Below, in pieces: positions 44,566 to 53,736 of a stretch of 64,000 bases of DNA. Numbering within the stretch: the first letter of the stretch is position 1; each line of letters begins with the position of its first letter. This DNA is from Flavobacterium sp. YJ01 (GTDB lineage: Bacteria; Bacteroidota; Bacteroidia; Flavobacteriales; Flavobacteriaceae), in NCBI RefSeq assembly GCF_029320955.1, contig NZ_CP119757.1, forward strand, positions 3,720,001 to 3,784,000. The letters are read 5' to 3'. The notes under the pieces are model-generated. The model did no database searches. It was not told where the DNA came from and was given only the letters and a program-made list of their open reading frames with translations. The position numbers and the translations under genes are program-made.

Positions 44566-46371
44566 ATGAAAAAAATTGTAATGCTGTGTTGTACTTTTCT
44601 ATTAATGGGAAAAGCCGTAGCACAGGAAGTTCCATTAGTTTCTAATATTGCTGCCAGAAACAATATTACTTTAAACGGAAAATGGAGTTACATCGTAGAT
44701 CCGCTTGAAAATGGATATTACGATTACCGTTTAATGCCTTTTAAAAACAATGGATTTTTCGAAAATAAAAAATGGAATGCAACAGATTTAACGGAGTATA
44801 ATTTCGCGACTTCTGCTACAATGGATATTCCGTCTGATTGGAATTCGAAAGACGAAAGGTTGTTTTTTTATGAAGGAACAGTTTGGTTTCAAAAAGACTT
44901 CAATTATAAAAAAGATGCTAAAACAAAAGGGATTTTGCATTTTGGAGCCGTTAATTATGATGCGAAAGTATACGTAAACGGAAAATTGGCAGGAACTCAC
45001 GTTGGTGGTTACACACCTTTCAATTTTGATGTAACCGATTTATTAGTCGACGGAAATAATTTCGTAGTTGTAAAAGCAGACAACAAACGCCATAAAGATA
45101 ATGTGCCAACGGTAAACATGGATTGGTGGAATTACGGTGGTATCACAAGAGATGTGACTTTGGCGCAAGTTCCGAATACTTATATTGAAGATTATTTGGT
45201 TCAATTGGATAAAAAAGAAAAAGGGAAAATTTCTGGCTGGATAAAATTGAATAATGAAAGTGCGAATCAATCTGTTTCGGTTTCTATTCCAGAACTGAAA
45301 ATCAAAAAAAGCGTAACAACAGACGCAAAAGGAATCGCGTATTTTGAAATTAAAGCCAATCCAATTTTATGGACGCCTGAAAAGCCAAAATTATATGAGG
45401 TAACTATTTCTAAAGCTGATGAAAATATCGCAGATCAAATTGGTTTTAGAACTATTGAAGCTAAAGGAAAAGAAATCCTTTTAAACGGAAAAAAAGTCTT
45501 TTTACGCGGAATCAGTATTCACGAAGAAGCGCCTTTTAGATCAGGAAGAGGTTGGTCGCAAGATGATGCGATTACTTTGTTGAATTGGGCAAAAGAATTA
45601 GGCTGTAATTATGTTCGTCTGGCGCATTATCCGCACAACGAAAATATGGTAAGAGAAGCCGAAAAAATGGGAATTATGATATGGTCTGAGGTTCCAGTTT
45701 ATTGGACCATTTCTTGGACAAATCCTGATACTTATGCAAACGCAGAACGTCAATTGCACGACATGATTTACAGAGATAAAAACCGTTGCGGAATCGTAAT
45801 TTGGTCAATTGCTAATGAAACGCCGCACAGTGATGAAAGAGATATTTTCTTAAGCAAATTGGCAAAATACGCTCGCACACAAGATAATACTCGTTTAATA
45901 AGTATGGCGATGGAAGTGACTAAAAGTCCGAACAATGTCAATACACTTCACGACAATATGAATGAATATGTAGACATTGTAAGTTTCAACCAGTATTTAG
46001 GTTGGTATAGAGGAACGAACGAATCTTGCAAAGATATGCAATGGGTAATTCCGTACAACAAACCTGTAATTATCAGTGAGTTTGGAGGTGAAGCGTTACA
46101 AGGTCTTCACGGAGACAAAAAAGAACGTTGGAATGAAGAATATCAGGAAGAATTATACATTCAAAATACGCAAATGTTCAACAGAATTGAAGGTTTAGCA
46201 GGAGTTTCGCCTTGGATTTTAGTTGATTTTAGATCTCCAAGAAGACAATTGCCAAACATTCAGGATTTCTTTAACCGCAAAGGATTAATTTCAGATCAAG
46301 GAATTAAGAAGAAAGCTTTTTATGTGATGAAAGATTGGTACGCCCAGAAAGAGAAAGAATATGGAAATTAA
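44566..46371 (+). CDS. GH2 beta-glucuronidase-like enzyme
   Basis: 601 residues with a signal peptide (MKKIVMLCCTFLLMGKAVAQ). GH2 domains: sugar-binding jelly-roll about 30-200 (YDAKVYVNGKLAGTHVGGYTPFNFDVT), Ig-like about 205-295, TIM barrel about 298-600. Acid/base Glu418 (WSIANET) and nucleophile Glu505 (ISEFGGEALQGLH, as in UidA-type enzymes). The latter motif and size favour beta-glucuronidase over beta-galactosidase, which suits removal of glucuronate side chains, for instance from glucuronoxylan. Last gene of the locus before a terminator. Confidence 0.88.
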   Translation: MKKIVMLCCTFLLMGKAVAQEVPLVSNIAARNNITLNGKWSYIVDPLENGYYDYRLMPFKNNGFFENKKWNATDLTEYNFATSATMDIPSDWNSKDERLFFYEGTVWFQKDFNYKKDAKTKGILHFGAVNYDAKVYVNGKLAGTHVGGYTPFNFDVTDLLVDGNNFVVVKADNKRHKDNVPTVNMDWWNYGGITRDVTLAQVPNTYIEDYLVQLDKKEKGKISGWIKLNNESANQSVSVSIPELKIKKSVTTDAKGIAYFEIKANPILWTPEKPKLYEVTISKADENIADQIGFRTIEAKGKEILLNGKKVFLRGISIHEEAPFRSGRGWSQDDAITLLNWAKELGCNYVRLAHYPHNENMVREAEKMGIMIWSEVPVYWTISWTNPDTYANAERQLHDMIYRDKNRCGIVIWSIANETPHSDERDIFLSKLAKYARTQDNTRLISMAMEVTKSPNNVNTLHDNMNEYVDIVSFNQYLGWYRGTNESCKDMQWVIPYNKPVIISEFGGEALQGLHGDKKERWNEEYQEELYIQNTQMFNRIEGLAGVSPWILVDFRSPRRQLPNIQDFFNRKGLISDQGIKKKAFYVMKDWYAQKEKEYGN

Positions 46372-46408
46372 TTGTCAATTGTAAATTATAAATTGTTAAT
46401 TTAAAAAA

Positions 46409-46447
46409 GAAAACCCTTAAACGGTATTGTTGTTTAAGGGTTTTCTT
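46409..46447. terminator. bidirectional terminator
   Basis: The stem GAAAACCCTTAAAC/GTTTAAGGGTTTTC has a 9-base loop followed by T tracts. It lies between the convergent GH2 and DUF4249 genes. Confidence 0.85.
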
Positions 46448-46449
46448 TT

Positions 46450-47289
46450 TTACTTCACCAAATAATCAACTTGATCGGCTTCGCAAAGCCTGAAGTAACC
46501 AAATGCAGTATTATTAGCATCATTAGTATTTATAATATTTCCTCTTATATTTCCAGGCGGAACCTGAAAAGGATTTGAGCTTGAAGCTTCCAGAATTAAT
46601 TTCCAGTAATTAAAGAAATTTTTTGAAACACCTCTGTGCGTAATTTTTACCGTATTTCCAGCTTTCATGTCTTCGTGAGAAAATCTCGTGCTTATTTCAT
46701 TTCCGTTATAAAAATCATCATTTGTGATTTCGTATTCTGGATAAATCAAAAATTCGCTTTGATAATCGGTTACATAAAAATTGATTTGGTCAGCCGGATC
46801 GTTGTAATAAAAAGTCAATTCGATTACATCTTCACCTCCAAAGTCTGGAACAATTTTCTGTTCTATCTTATTAATTGGAGTAGAAGCGGTCAGCTTTTCT
46901 GTTGCCGTATAACTTTGTCCTTCGGCATTAATAAATAATTTATAATCCATGTTGATAACGGGAACAAAATTATTGCATTTGTAAACTCCAGCCTCAGTTT
47001 CGTTAAAAGTAAAAACATCTCCATTACTGTTTTCTACTCTAACTTGTGCGCCAGAAACTTTTGGAGTTGAGCCGCTATAATAAGGAGCCGTTTTACTTAT
47101 TTTGATTGTTTGTTCGTTTCCTGATGTACCTTTTTTCCATAAAATTTCAGCATCAACTACAAGTTTCGTTTCTCCTGTTTCCAGATCTAGGTTTACAACA
47201 TCTTCACAAGAAGCAAAAGAAAAAACAAAAAGAAGACTTATTAATGCCAGCGCTTTATTCATTACCATATATTTTTTCAATTTATTCAT
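46450..47289 (-). CDS. DUF4249 lipoprotein
   Basis: 279 residues from the ATG at 47289 (MNKLKKYMVMNKALALISLLFVFSFASC, lipobox). A longer frame to 47376 overlaps the receptor gene and is rejected. The DUF4249 pattern (VVNLDLETGETKLVVDAEI, then beta-rich domain with QVRVENSNGDVFTF) is clear. DUF4249 lipoproteins accompany TonB-dependent receptors in Bacteroidota, probably as an outer-membrane partner. The start is 4 bases after the receptor stop. Ends unusually with VDYLVK. Confidence 0.85.
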   Translation of the reverse strand: MNKLKKYMVMNKALALISLLFVFSFASCEDVVNLDLETGETKLVVDAEILWKKGTSGNEQTIKISKTAPYYSGSTPKVSGAQVRVENSNGDVFTFNETEAGVYKCNNFVPVINMDYKLFINAEGQSYTATEKLTASTPINKIEQKIVPDFGGEDVIELTFYYNDPADQINFYVTDYQSEFLIYPEYEITNDDFYNGNEISTRFSHEDMKAGNTVKITHRGVSKNFFNYWKLILEASSSNPFQVPPGNIRGNIINTNDANNTAFGYFRLCEADQVDYLVK

Positions 47290-47293
47290 AGCA

Positions 47294-49912
47294 TTAAAAT
47301 TTAAAATTATAAGAAACTCCAGGTACAATTCCGAAAATAGAAAGTCTTCTGGTTTCGTTTGCTCCTGTATCTTCATTGGTTGTAAAACTCACAGAAGCAG
47401 CATTTTTTCTGTTGTAAACATTGTAAAGGCTGAATACCCAATAGCTTTGCCAGCCTTTCTTTTTGTCTGGTTTTGGAGTATAAGTCGCCGCAAGATCTAA
47501 GTGATGGAAAAGCGGTAAACGGTTTTCATTTCTCAATGAATAATTCGGAACATGAATGCCTCCCATTTCATAATACCCATTTGCGTAAGTCACAGGCTGA
47601 CCAGATTGCAAAGTGAAATTTCCATTAAAAGACCATTTCGGATTCAGTTCATAACTTCCTACAATGCTTAAATTATGTAATTTATCATATCCCGATAAAT
47701 ACCAATCGCCGTTTGCAATTCCTGGTTCTTCTGGAGTTCTTCCTGGTGTTTTTTGCTCAGCGCGAGATAGAGTATAAGAAATCCATCCGGTGAAAACACC
47801 GACATTTTTTCTAAATAATAATTCCATTCCGTATGATCTGGCTTTTCCGTTCAGAATTACCTGTTCAATATTATTGTTAGCCAAAACATCAGCTCCGTCA
47901 ATATAATCAATACGATTTTGGACATTTTTATAAAATAATTCGGTTTCTAAAGAATAATCTCCGTCTTTGAAATTTCTGAAATAACCCATTGCATACTGAT
48001 CTAAAAGTTGAGGTTTTGTAAAAGGTCCGCTTGGAGTCCAGATGCTCATTGGTAAAGGAGATTGCGTATTGGCTAAAATATGAATGTACTGCGCCATTCT
48101 GTTGTAACTTGCTTTTATAGAAGTTTCCTCATTAAAAGCATAAGACAATGCGGCTCTAGGTTCTAAATTATTGAAAGTACTAATTGCTTGTCCTTTTTTA
48201 TAATTGATGGTTCCGGTCGGCGTTCCTTCTTCGTAAATTTTATATAACGGATTGTATACAACTGCCTGACCATTTTCGTAAGTGCTAATTGGTTCTGGCC
48301 CAAAACGATAAAAAGAACTGTAACGAAGTCCGTAACGGAAATTCAGTTTTTCTGTAATCTGATTTTCAAAATCAATAAAAGCAGAAGCTTCCAGAGCATA
48401 TTTTTTATCTAGCTGTTTGTAATTAAACTGCGAATCTGAAGCAGTAGGCGCAACAACTCCCGGATTAAAATTATAATACAAACCGTCTATACCGTAATTG
48501 ATTTTAAATTTTTCAGTTTTCTGATAATTCCAATTGTATTTCAATCCGTAACTCTGAATGTTGCTATCCCATTTAAAGCTTTCAATCGGAATCTCAAGAT
48601 TAAATCTATAATCGCTGTAAAAAGCAGATAAATTGCTGTTTAAACTATTAGAAAATTTATGTTTCCAGCTTAAAATTCCCATTGTGCTTCCGTAAGTGCT
48701 TGCAAAACGGTCGTTTATATCAAATAAATCATTTCCGAAATAACCCGAAAAAGACAACGTATTATTGGCATCAAAACGGAAATTTAACTTGGCATTCAAA
48801 TCATAAAACATGGCGGAGTTGTTATTGTCCGCCAGTTTCATGAACAAATGCGCATACGAAGTACGTCCGGAAAGGATGAACGAACTTTTCTCTTTCTGTA
48901 TTGGTCCTTGAACCAAAAGGCGGCTCGAAATAATTCCGATTCCACCATTTACTTTGTAATCTTGAAAATCTCCAGTTTGCTGCGCTACATCTAAAACAGA
49001 AGAAACGCGTCCTCCAAATTTAGACGGAATTCCGCCCTTATATAAATCTAAACCATTTACGATATCAGCATTGAAAATCGAGAAAAAACCAAACATGTGC
49101 GAATCTGCATAAACTGGCGCGCCATCCAAAAGAATCAAATTTTGGTCGGCAGCACCGCCTCGAACGTTAAAACCAGAAGAAGCTTCTCCGGCGTTGGTAA
49201 CTCCAGGCAGAGTTAGAATCGATTTCAACGGATCTGGTTCGCCCATTGCAACCGGAATTTTTTTGATTTCCTGCATCGAAAGCTTGTTAACACTCATTTG
49301 AGTTGTTTTGATATCAGTAGCTTTATTATTCATTACAATCACTTCTCCCAATTGCTGGCTATCCGATTCTATGCTGAAATTCATCGTTACATCATCAGAA
49401 ACTGTAATTTGTTTCTCCTGATTTTTAGAGCCAACATAACTTATCATAAGAGTGTAAGTTCCGTTTGGAATTTCAAAGCTATATTTTCCGTTAAGATCTG
49501 TTATTGTGCCAGCTTCCAATTCCTTAATAAAAACATTGGCACCAATAACAGGTTGTCTTTCATTGTCAAAAATCTGTCCCTTTAGCTTGCTTTTTTTTTT
49601 AGTTGCTTTTTGAGATTGAGATTTCTGTTTTACAAAAATATTGTTACCTACTATAGAAAATTGTACAGATGCAGTTTTGTTTAATTCCGCAATAAGCTTT
49701 TCGACTTCGATTTGCTTAAAAGTGCTTTTTTTGGTGAAATATTTTTTGCTGGTATCGAATTGCTCCGTAAAGGCAAATTTATAATCAGACTGATTTTCGA
49801 TCTGCTTAAAAAATTCTTTTAAAGTTACATTTTGATCTACAGTTACCGTGACCTTTTGTGCAGTCATAGATAAACTGAGTAAAAAAAAGCATGCTGAAAT
49901 TATATGCTTCAT
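47294..49912 (-). CDS. TonB-dependent receptor with STN domain
   Basis: 872 residues. Signal peptide (MKHIISACFFLLSLSMTAQ), STN domain about 20-95 (secretin/TonB N-terminus), carboxypeptidase-regulatory-like domain about 108-195 (LKGQIFDNERQPVIGANVFIK), TonB plug about 205-330 (GEASSGFNVRGGAADQNLILLDGAPVY), beta-barrel to the C-terminus. The N-terminal STN domain and the upstream sigma/FecR pair indicate a surface-signalling receptor that senses its substrate and passes the signal to FecR. The substrate is unknown; no siderophore or glycan enzyme is near. Confidence 0.93.
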   Translation of the reverse strand: MKHIISACFFLLSLSMTAQKVTVTVDQNVTLKEFFKQIENQSDYKFAFTEQFDTSKKYFTKKSTFKQIEVEKLIAELNKTASVQFSIVGNNIFVKQKSQSQKATKKKSKLKGQIFDNERQPVIGANVFIKELEAGTITDLNGKYSFEIPNGTYTLMISYVGSKNQEKQITVSDDVTMNFSIESDSQQLGEVIVMNNKATDIKTTQMSVNKLSMQEIKKIPVAMGEPDPLKSILTLPGVTNAGEASSGFNVRGGAADQNLILLDGAPVYADSHMFGFFSIFNADIVNGLDLYKGGIPSKFGGRVSSVLDVAQQTGDFQDYKVNGGIGIISSRLLVQGPIQKEKSSFILSGRTSYAHLFMKLADNNNSAMFYDLNAKLNFRFDANNTLSFSGYFGNDLFDINDRFASTYGSTMGILSWKHKFSNSLNSNLSAFYSDYRFNLEIPIESFKWDSNIQSYGLKYNWNYQKTEKFKINYGIDGLYYNFNPGVVAPTASDSQFNYKQLDKKYALEASAFIDFENQITEKLNFRYGLRYSSFYRFGPEPISTYENGQAVVYNPLYKIYEEGTPTGTINYKKGQAISTFNNLEPRAALSYAFNEETSIKASYNRMAQYIHILANTQSPLPMSIWTPSGPFTKPQLLDQYAMGYFRNFKDGDYSLETELFYKNVQNRIDYIDGADVLANNNIEQVILNGKARSYGMELLFRKNVGVFTGWISYTLSRAEQKTPGRTPEEPGIANGDWYLSGYDKLHNLSIVGSYELNPKWSFNGNFTLQSGQPVTYANGYYEMGGIHVPNYSLRNENRLPLFHHLDLAATYTPKPDKKKGWQSYWVFSLYNVYNRKNAASVSFTTNEDTGANETRRLSIFGIVPGVSYNFKF

Positions 49913-50013
49913 GAAATTTTGTATTTTTGAATTATTATTAAATGGAATAACCTCGTGTTATCCTGAATATGAGGAGGATGTGGAGTTTCGCGGCTTACAT
50001 CCTTTTTTCTTCT

Positions 50014-50856
50014 CTATTGAAAGGTAATCTGTTTTAAATCTTCATTGATCTCAAAATTTAGGTTATACATTTCTGATATTAATTGTACAATTATCTTTAA
50101 ATCCTCTTTTTTATTGATTCGGATTGTAATTTTCTGATTCAGATTTTCATTTGGAAGAATCACTTTATAGCCATAATTCTCTTCAATATATTTACTTACG
50201 TCAGAAAGTTTCTGATTATCAAAATCTACAAAACGGCTAAATTCGGTTACAGCTGCGGTTTGATTTCCGTATGTAAATTTCTCGCCAGGTTTTAAAATCC
50301 ATTTTTGGTCTTGACCTTTTATATTCATCTGAACGCTTCCTTCAAAAAGTTCAACAGTTATTTGCTCATTTTCAGATTCTTTTACAATAAATGAAGTCCC
50401 TAAAACTGTTGTTGTAGTTTCGTCGCAGAAAACTTGAAAAGGATGTTGTTTGTCTTTTTTAACTTTAAAATAAGCTTCACCATCGATTTCGATTTTTCTG
50501 TTTAAAGCAAAATTAGCTCCGTAAGAAATTTTAGAATTCGGACTCAATTCTACTTTTGAACTATCTGGTAAAGTCACATATTTTATTGCCGAAGAAGTAT
50601 TTTCGATAATCGTTTCGGCAATAACATTACTTTCGGTAAGAGAATTTTTATTTAAGAAAATTCCAGTTCCAATAAGCACAAAAAGTAAAACCGAGGCTGC
50701 AGCATAATAACGCCAAGGTTTAGATTTGGTTTTCTTTTTGGCAAAAGTTGCGGCATGAAATTGTTCCCAAGAAACTTCTTTTTCATCTTCTGAATGTGAA
50801 GCATGAGTTTCATTCCATGCTTTTTCAAATTCATCGTCAAGTTTTTTCTTATCCAT
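50014..50856 (-). CDS. FecR family anti-sigma factor
   Basis: 280 residues. Cytoplasmic N-terminus (HSEDEKEVSWEQFHAATFAKK), transmembrane helix about 49-68 (YYAAASVLLFVLIGTGIFLN), FecR domain (IKYVTLPDSSKVELSPNSKISY, KRIEIDGEAYFKVKKDKQHPFQV), and a C-terminal DUF4974-type domain (ISDVSKYIEENYGYKVILP). It holds the sigma factor and releases it on signal from the receptor. Situated between a small gene and the receptor gene in the same operon. Confidence 0.93.
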   Translation of the reverse strand: MDKKKLDDEFEKAWNETHASHSEDEKEVSWEQFHAATFAKKKTKSKPWRYYAAASVLLFVLIGTGIFLNKNSLTESNVIAETIIENTSSAIKYVTLPDSSKVELSPNSKISYGANFALNRKIEIDGEAYFKVKKDKQHPFQVFCDETTTTVLGTSFIVKESENEQITVELFEGSVQMNIKGQDQKWILKPGEKFTYGNQTAAVTEFSRFVDFDNQKLSDVSKYIEENYGYKVILPNENLNQKITIRINKKEDLKIIVQLISEMYNLNFEINEDLKQITFQ

Positions 50857-50865
50857 TTTTTGATA

Positions 50866-51075
50866 TTAAATAATTTGACAATGAAATCCTTGTTTTGTAA
50901 AAACACCGTAAACCATTTCCTTGATTTCACGATTGGTTTCGATTTTCAGGATATTTTCGCGGCCTTTTTTATCAAAATTGATAATACAATCTGAAATGAT
51001 GAACTGTAAATGAGCCACAAGTAAACTTGCTTCTTTTTTAGTTCTTACATTAGTTTTATATGCTTCAATATGCAT
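50866..51075 (-). CDS. small protein of unknown function in the sigma/FecR operon
   Basis: 69 residues, no signal peptide. The start MHIEAYKTNVRTKKEASLLVAHL is followed by ISDCIINFDKKGRENILKIETN and a C-terminal helix/strand ending GFHCQII. It resembles the small protein at 27601-27810 and suggests a ferredoxin-like fold. Gap to FecR is 9 bases and to the sigma gene 46 bases, so it is likely translated. I do not recognise a named family. Confidence 0.7.
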   Translation of the reverse strand: MHIEAYKTNVRTKKEASLLVAHLQFIISDCIINFDKKGRENILKIETNREIKEMVYGVFTKQGFHCQII

Positions 51076-51121
51076 TTCTGTCCTTGTTTTTTATAGATAA
51101 CAAACGAGAACAGAAAAGTTC

Positions 51122-51640
51122 CTAATGGTTTTCGATTTTTTTTCGAATAAATTTGCTGGCAAGATAAATATGATTGGCAATGGTCTTTTCAGAAAGATCC
51201 GTTATTTCTGCAATCTCCTTATAGCTAAGGTTTTCCAGTTTGTGTAAAGTGAATATTTTTTGCTGTTGTTCAGGAAGCTGATTAATGAAGTTGTGAAGTT
51301 TTTCTTTTCTCTCATCAAAAATTGTAGAATCGGTTTCTTCCTGTAAGATATCAACTTGAGGATCGAGCTGAATTATTTTGTTTTCTCTATTAATGTGGTT
51401 GATGATGATATTTTTGCAAATGGTAAACAATTGTTTGTCTAGCAAAACATCTTCGAGCAGTAATTCTTTTTTATTATATAATCTGATGAAAGTTTCCTGA
51501 ACAAAATCTTCAGGAGTAAGAACAGAAGAATTAAATCGTCTGGCAATATTTATAAGTTTATCGTAATAGTTGAAGTAAACTTCTTTGAAAGCTGCTTCAT
51601 TACCTTTTTTTAAACTTAAAATAAACTTTTTATTGTCCAT
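51122..51640 (-). CDS. RNA polymerase sigma factor, ECF/FecI type
   Basis: 172 residues. Region 2 about 10-75 (AAFKEVYFNYYDKLINIARRF, EDFVQETFIRLYNKKE), region 4 about 115-165 (LPEQQQKIFTLHKLENLSYKEIAEITDLSEKTIANHIYLA). ECF sigma factors direct transcription of a few envelope genes. First gene of the sigma/small protein/FecR/receptor/DUF4249 operon, so it probably activates its own operon when the receptor is loaded. Confidence 0.93.
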   Translation of the reverse strand: MDNKKFILSLKKGNEAAFKEVYFNYYDKLINIARRFNSSVLTPEDFVQETFIRLYNKKELLLEDVLLDKQLFTICKNIIINHINRENKIIQLDPQVDILQEETDSTIFDERKEKLHNFINQLPEQQQKIFTLHKLENLSYKEIAEITDLSEKTIANHIYLASKFIRKKIENH

Positions 51641-51810
51641 AACGAAAATATCGCGACCAGTTTTTAACTAATCTAAACTCATTGGTTTCAATATTATTGC
51701 ATTGAAAATTTAGAGAATTTTAAATATTGAATGTAATAAGTTACAAAGAACCGCATTTTTATTCAAGATTAGACGTAAGTGTTGCAGAAATGTTACAATT
51801 TATTTCAATT

Positions 51811-51842
51811 AAAAACCCTTAAACATTTTGCTTAAGGGTTTA
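51811..51842 (-). terminator. terminator of the glutamine amidotransferase gene
   Basis: The stem AAACCCTTAA/TTAAGGGTTT has an A tract on one side (T-rich on the minus strand) and lies 25 bases after the minus-strand stop at 51867. Confidence 0.7.
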
Positions 51843-51866
51843 GTATTTTTATTAAAATAATAAATT

Positions 51867-52583
51867 TCAGTTTTTGTAAGCAAAGATTAGTTTATCTAAA
51901 AATTGAAATAGTTTTTCATTCATTTCATTATAATTATGAGATAAAATAGTTTCAGGATTTTGAACAAATAGATGTTTTTTGCTTTTGTCCAATAAATCTG
52001 TTTCACTTTCGATTAAAAGAGAAACGACTTCCGTTGTTAATTCCATATGGCATTGGAAACCATAAACAAGATCTGAATAAGAAACAATTTGAATTGGACA
52101 GCCTTCGCTAAAAGCCAAAACTTTACTTTCTTTTGTTAAACCGGGCATATCGTTGTGCCAATGTCCGACATTTAAGATATTTCCGAAATGATTTATTTTC
52201 TTGTCATTTTTCCCCTCTTCGGTTAAGGTTATCGGAAATACACCAATTTCTTTCTCGGGGCTATGATTAAATCTTGCTCCTAAAGCTTCTCCAATTAATT
52301 GAGAACCCAAACAAACACCAACAACTGCTTTTCCTGCAGAAATGCATTTTTGTATTAATCTGATTTCAGCATCAGCGTCGAAGTGAGGACATTCTTCAAT
52401 TGTAGTATTTGGACTTTGAGGTCCTCCCATTATAATGAGCATGTCTATAAACTCTATTGAATAGGGCAAAACGTCTTTTTGAAAAACTTTAGAAAAAGAA
52501 ATTTTGCAGTTTCTGCTTTCTGCCCATGTAAGATAGGCACCAGGGGCTTCGTATGTTTCGTGTTGTATGAAGTGTATGTTCAT
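51867..52583 (-). CDS. class I glutamine amidotransferase-like protein
   Basis: 238 residues, similar to the GMP synthase glutaminase family of stand-alone amidotransferases. The nucleophile Cys91 is in GVCLGSQLIGEALGARF and the His/Glu of the triad in YGFQCHMELTTE. It is predicted to hydrolyse glutamine or a gamma-glutamyl compound in the cytoplasm. Substrate unknown. Monocistronic with its own terminator. Confidence 0.88.
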   Translation of the reverse strand: MNIHFIQHETYEAPGAYLTWAESRNCKISFSKVFQKDVLPYSIEFIDMLIIMGGPQSPNTTIEECPHFDADAEIRLIQKCISAGKAVVGVCLGSQLIGEALGARFNHSPEKEIGVFPITLTEEGKNDKKINHFGNILNVGHWHNDMPGLTKESKVLAFSEGCPIQIVSYSDLVYGFQCHMELTTEVVSLLIESETDLLDKSKKHLFVQNPETILSHNYNEMNEKLFQFLDKLIFAYKN

Positions 52584-52685
52584 TTTATCTCATTAAAATA
52601 ATGTCAAATTTATTTTGATAAAGAACATTTATACTAGTCCAGCTTTAATTATAAAAAAGTGGTCCAGTTAGCGACAAGTGATTTT

Positions 52686-52943
52686 TTATTTATTATCTAC
52701 TAAATTATCAGCATCAGAAATCTGATCTAGAATATTAGTTTGATTTGGTGAAATGTAATTTTTGTTTTCGACTGCATTTTCTTTCTTAAATAGAAGGTCT
52801 AGTGCATTGTATAGTTTTAATAAAACATCTTTATCTGCTTTTTCAATTTCTAAAGCAGTATTAAAATTAAAAACATAATTGTTGGAATTTCTCACTTCCA
52901 CTTTTATAGTTTTCGATGTGATTTTAAATTTCACTATATCCAT
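52686..52943 (-). CDS. hypothetical small protein
   Basis: 85 residues, MDIVKFKITSKTIKVEVRNSNNYVFNFNTALEIEKADKDVLLKLYNALDLLFKKENAVENK then an acidic C-terminus (ISDADNLVDNK). Strand-strand-helix pattern, no membrane segment or known motif. Codon use is that of a real gene and it stands between two intergenic regions. The family is not recognised. Confidence 0.5.
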   Translation of the reverse strand: MDIVKFKITSKTIKVEVRNSNNYVFNFNTALEIEKADKDVLLKLYNALDLLFKKENAVENKNYISPNQTNILDQISDADNLVDNK

Positions 52944-53019
52944 ACGTTGGTAAATTACTGAGTTGCAAAGATGCTAATTTAATAAAGTTCTTCACAAAAT
53001 AAAGCGTTAATTTAAATAA

Positions 53020-53051
53020 AAAACCCTTAAACATTTCTGTTTAAGGGTTTT
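53020..53051 (-). terminator. terminator of tRNA-Met
   Basis: The stem AAAACCCTTAAAC/GTTTAAGGGTTTT lies 10 bases after the tRNA 3' end on the minus strand. It shares its core with the terminators at 46409 and 51811. Confidence 0.75.
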
Positions 53052-53060
53052 GCCTTTTCG

Positions 53061-53134
53061 TAGCGAGGACGGGAGTTGAACCCGTGACCTCAGGGTTATG
53101 AATCCTGCGCTCTAACCAACTGAGCTACCTCGCC
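53061..53134 (-). tRNA. tRNA-Met (anticodon CAT)
   Basis: On the minus strand: acceptor GGCGAGG/CCTCGCT with a G-U end pair, discriminator A, D arm AGCTCAGTTGGTTAGAGC, anticodon loop TTCATAA and T arm GGGTTCAACTCCC. CCA is not encoded. It is of the elongator kind; a tRNA-Ile(CAT) identity cannot be fully excluded. Confidence 0.9.
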
Positions 53135-53171
53135 TGGACTGCTAGTAGGATTGTTTCCTGCATTGCGGGTG

Positions 53172-53201
53172 CAAAGATAGAAATAATATTAAAGCACACA
53201 A
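53172..53201 (-). promoter_or_regulatory. promoter of tRNA-Met
   Basis: TTG (53199-53201) then 19 bases then TATCTTTG (53172-53179), a full match to the Bacteroidota consensus. It lies 38 bases before the tRNA. Confidence 0.75.
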
Positions 53202-53289
53202 GAATATTTTAAAGAAAAAAAAATATTTTTAAAAACGCATTGTTTTTGGACATATATTCTTATATTTCCAAAAAAATTAAAAGTAGCAC

Positions 53290-53682
53290 ATGGATTCAAA
53301 AATACGTTACGAAATCGAGTTTCCGATCAATTCTTCGCCGCAATTATTGTATCAATATATATCAACACCGTCAGGTTTATCAGAATGGTTTGCTGACAAT
53401 GTTAATTCAAGAGGTGAATTTTTCACGTTTATCTGGAATGATTCACAAGAAAAAGCACGTCTTGCTTCAAAAAAATCTGGAGAGAAAGTAAAATTCAAAT
53501 GGGTTGATGACAGCAGTAAAGACACAGAGTATTTTTTCGAATTGCATATTTTAGTTGATGAATTAACCAAAGATGTTTCGCTTATGGTAGTTGATTTTGC
53601 TGAGAAAGAAGAAATTGGCGAGGCTAAACAATTGTGGGAGAATCAGATTTCTGATCTAAAACATCTTATCGGTTCTGTTTAG
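53290..53682 (+). CDS. START-like domain protein
   Basis: 130 residues. The Bacteroidota START-like (SRPBCC/AHSA1-type) fold is seen: KIRYEIEFPINSSPQLLYQYISTPSGLSEWFADNV at 4-38, then alternating strands and the C-terminal helix AKQLWENQISDLKHLIGSV. Such proteins have a helix-grip cavity for hydrophobic ligands; no function is known. It precedes a class IV aminotransferase gene, a conserved order in flavobacteria. Confidence 0.87.
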   Translation: MDSKIRYEIEFPINSSPQLLYQYISTPSGLSEWFADNVNSRGEFFTFIWNDSQEKARLASKKSGEKVKFKWVDDSSKDTEYFFELHILVDELTKDVSLMVVDFAEKEEIGEAKQLWENQISDLKHLIGSV

Positions 53683-53702
53683 TAAAAGTCTATTTTATAC
53701 CT

Positions 53703-53736
53703 TATATTTGCCCTGAACAAAATTCAGGGTTTTTTT
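53703..53736 (+). promoter_or_regulatory. overlapping -7 box and terminator hairpin before the aminotransferase
   Basis: TATATTTG (53703-53710) is the -7 box of the next gene. Immediately after it CCCTGA-ACAAAAT-TCAGGG plus T7 (53711-53736) forms an intrinsic terminator for the START-like gene. The T tract ends directly at the ATG (53737). Confidence 0.7.
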
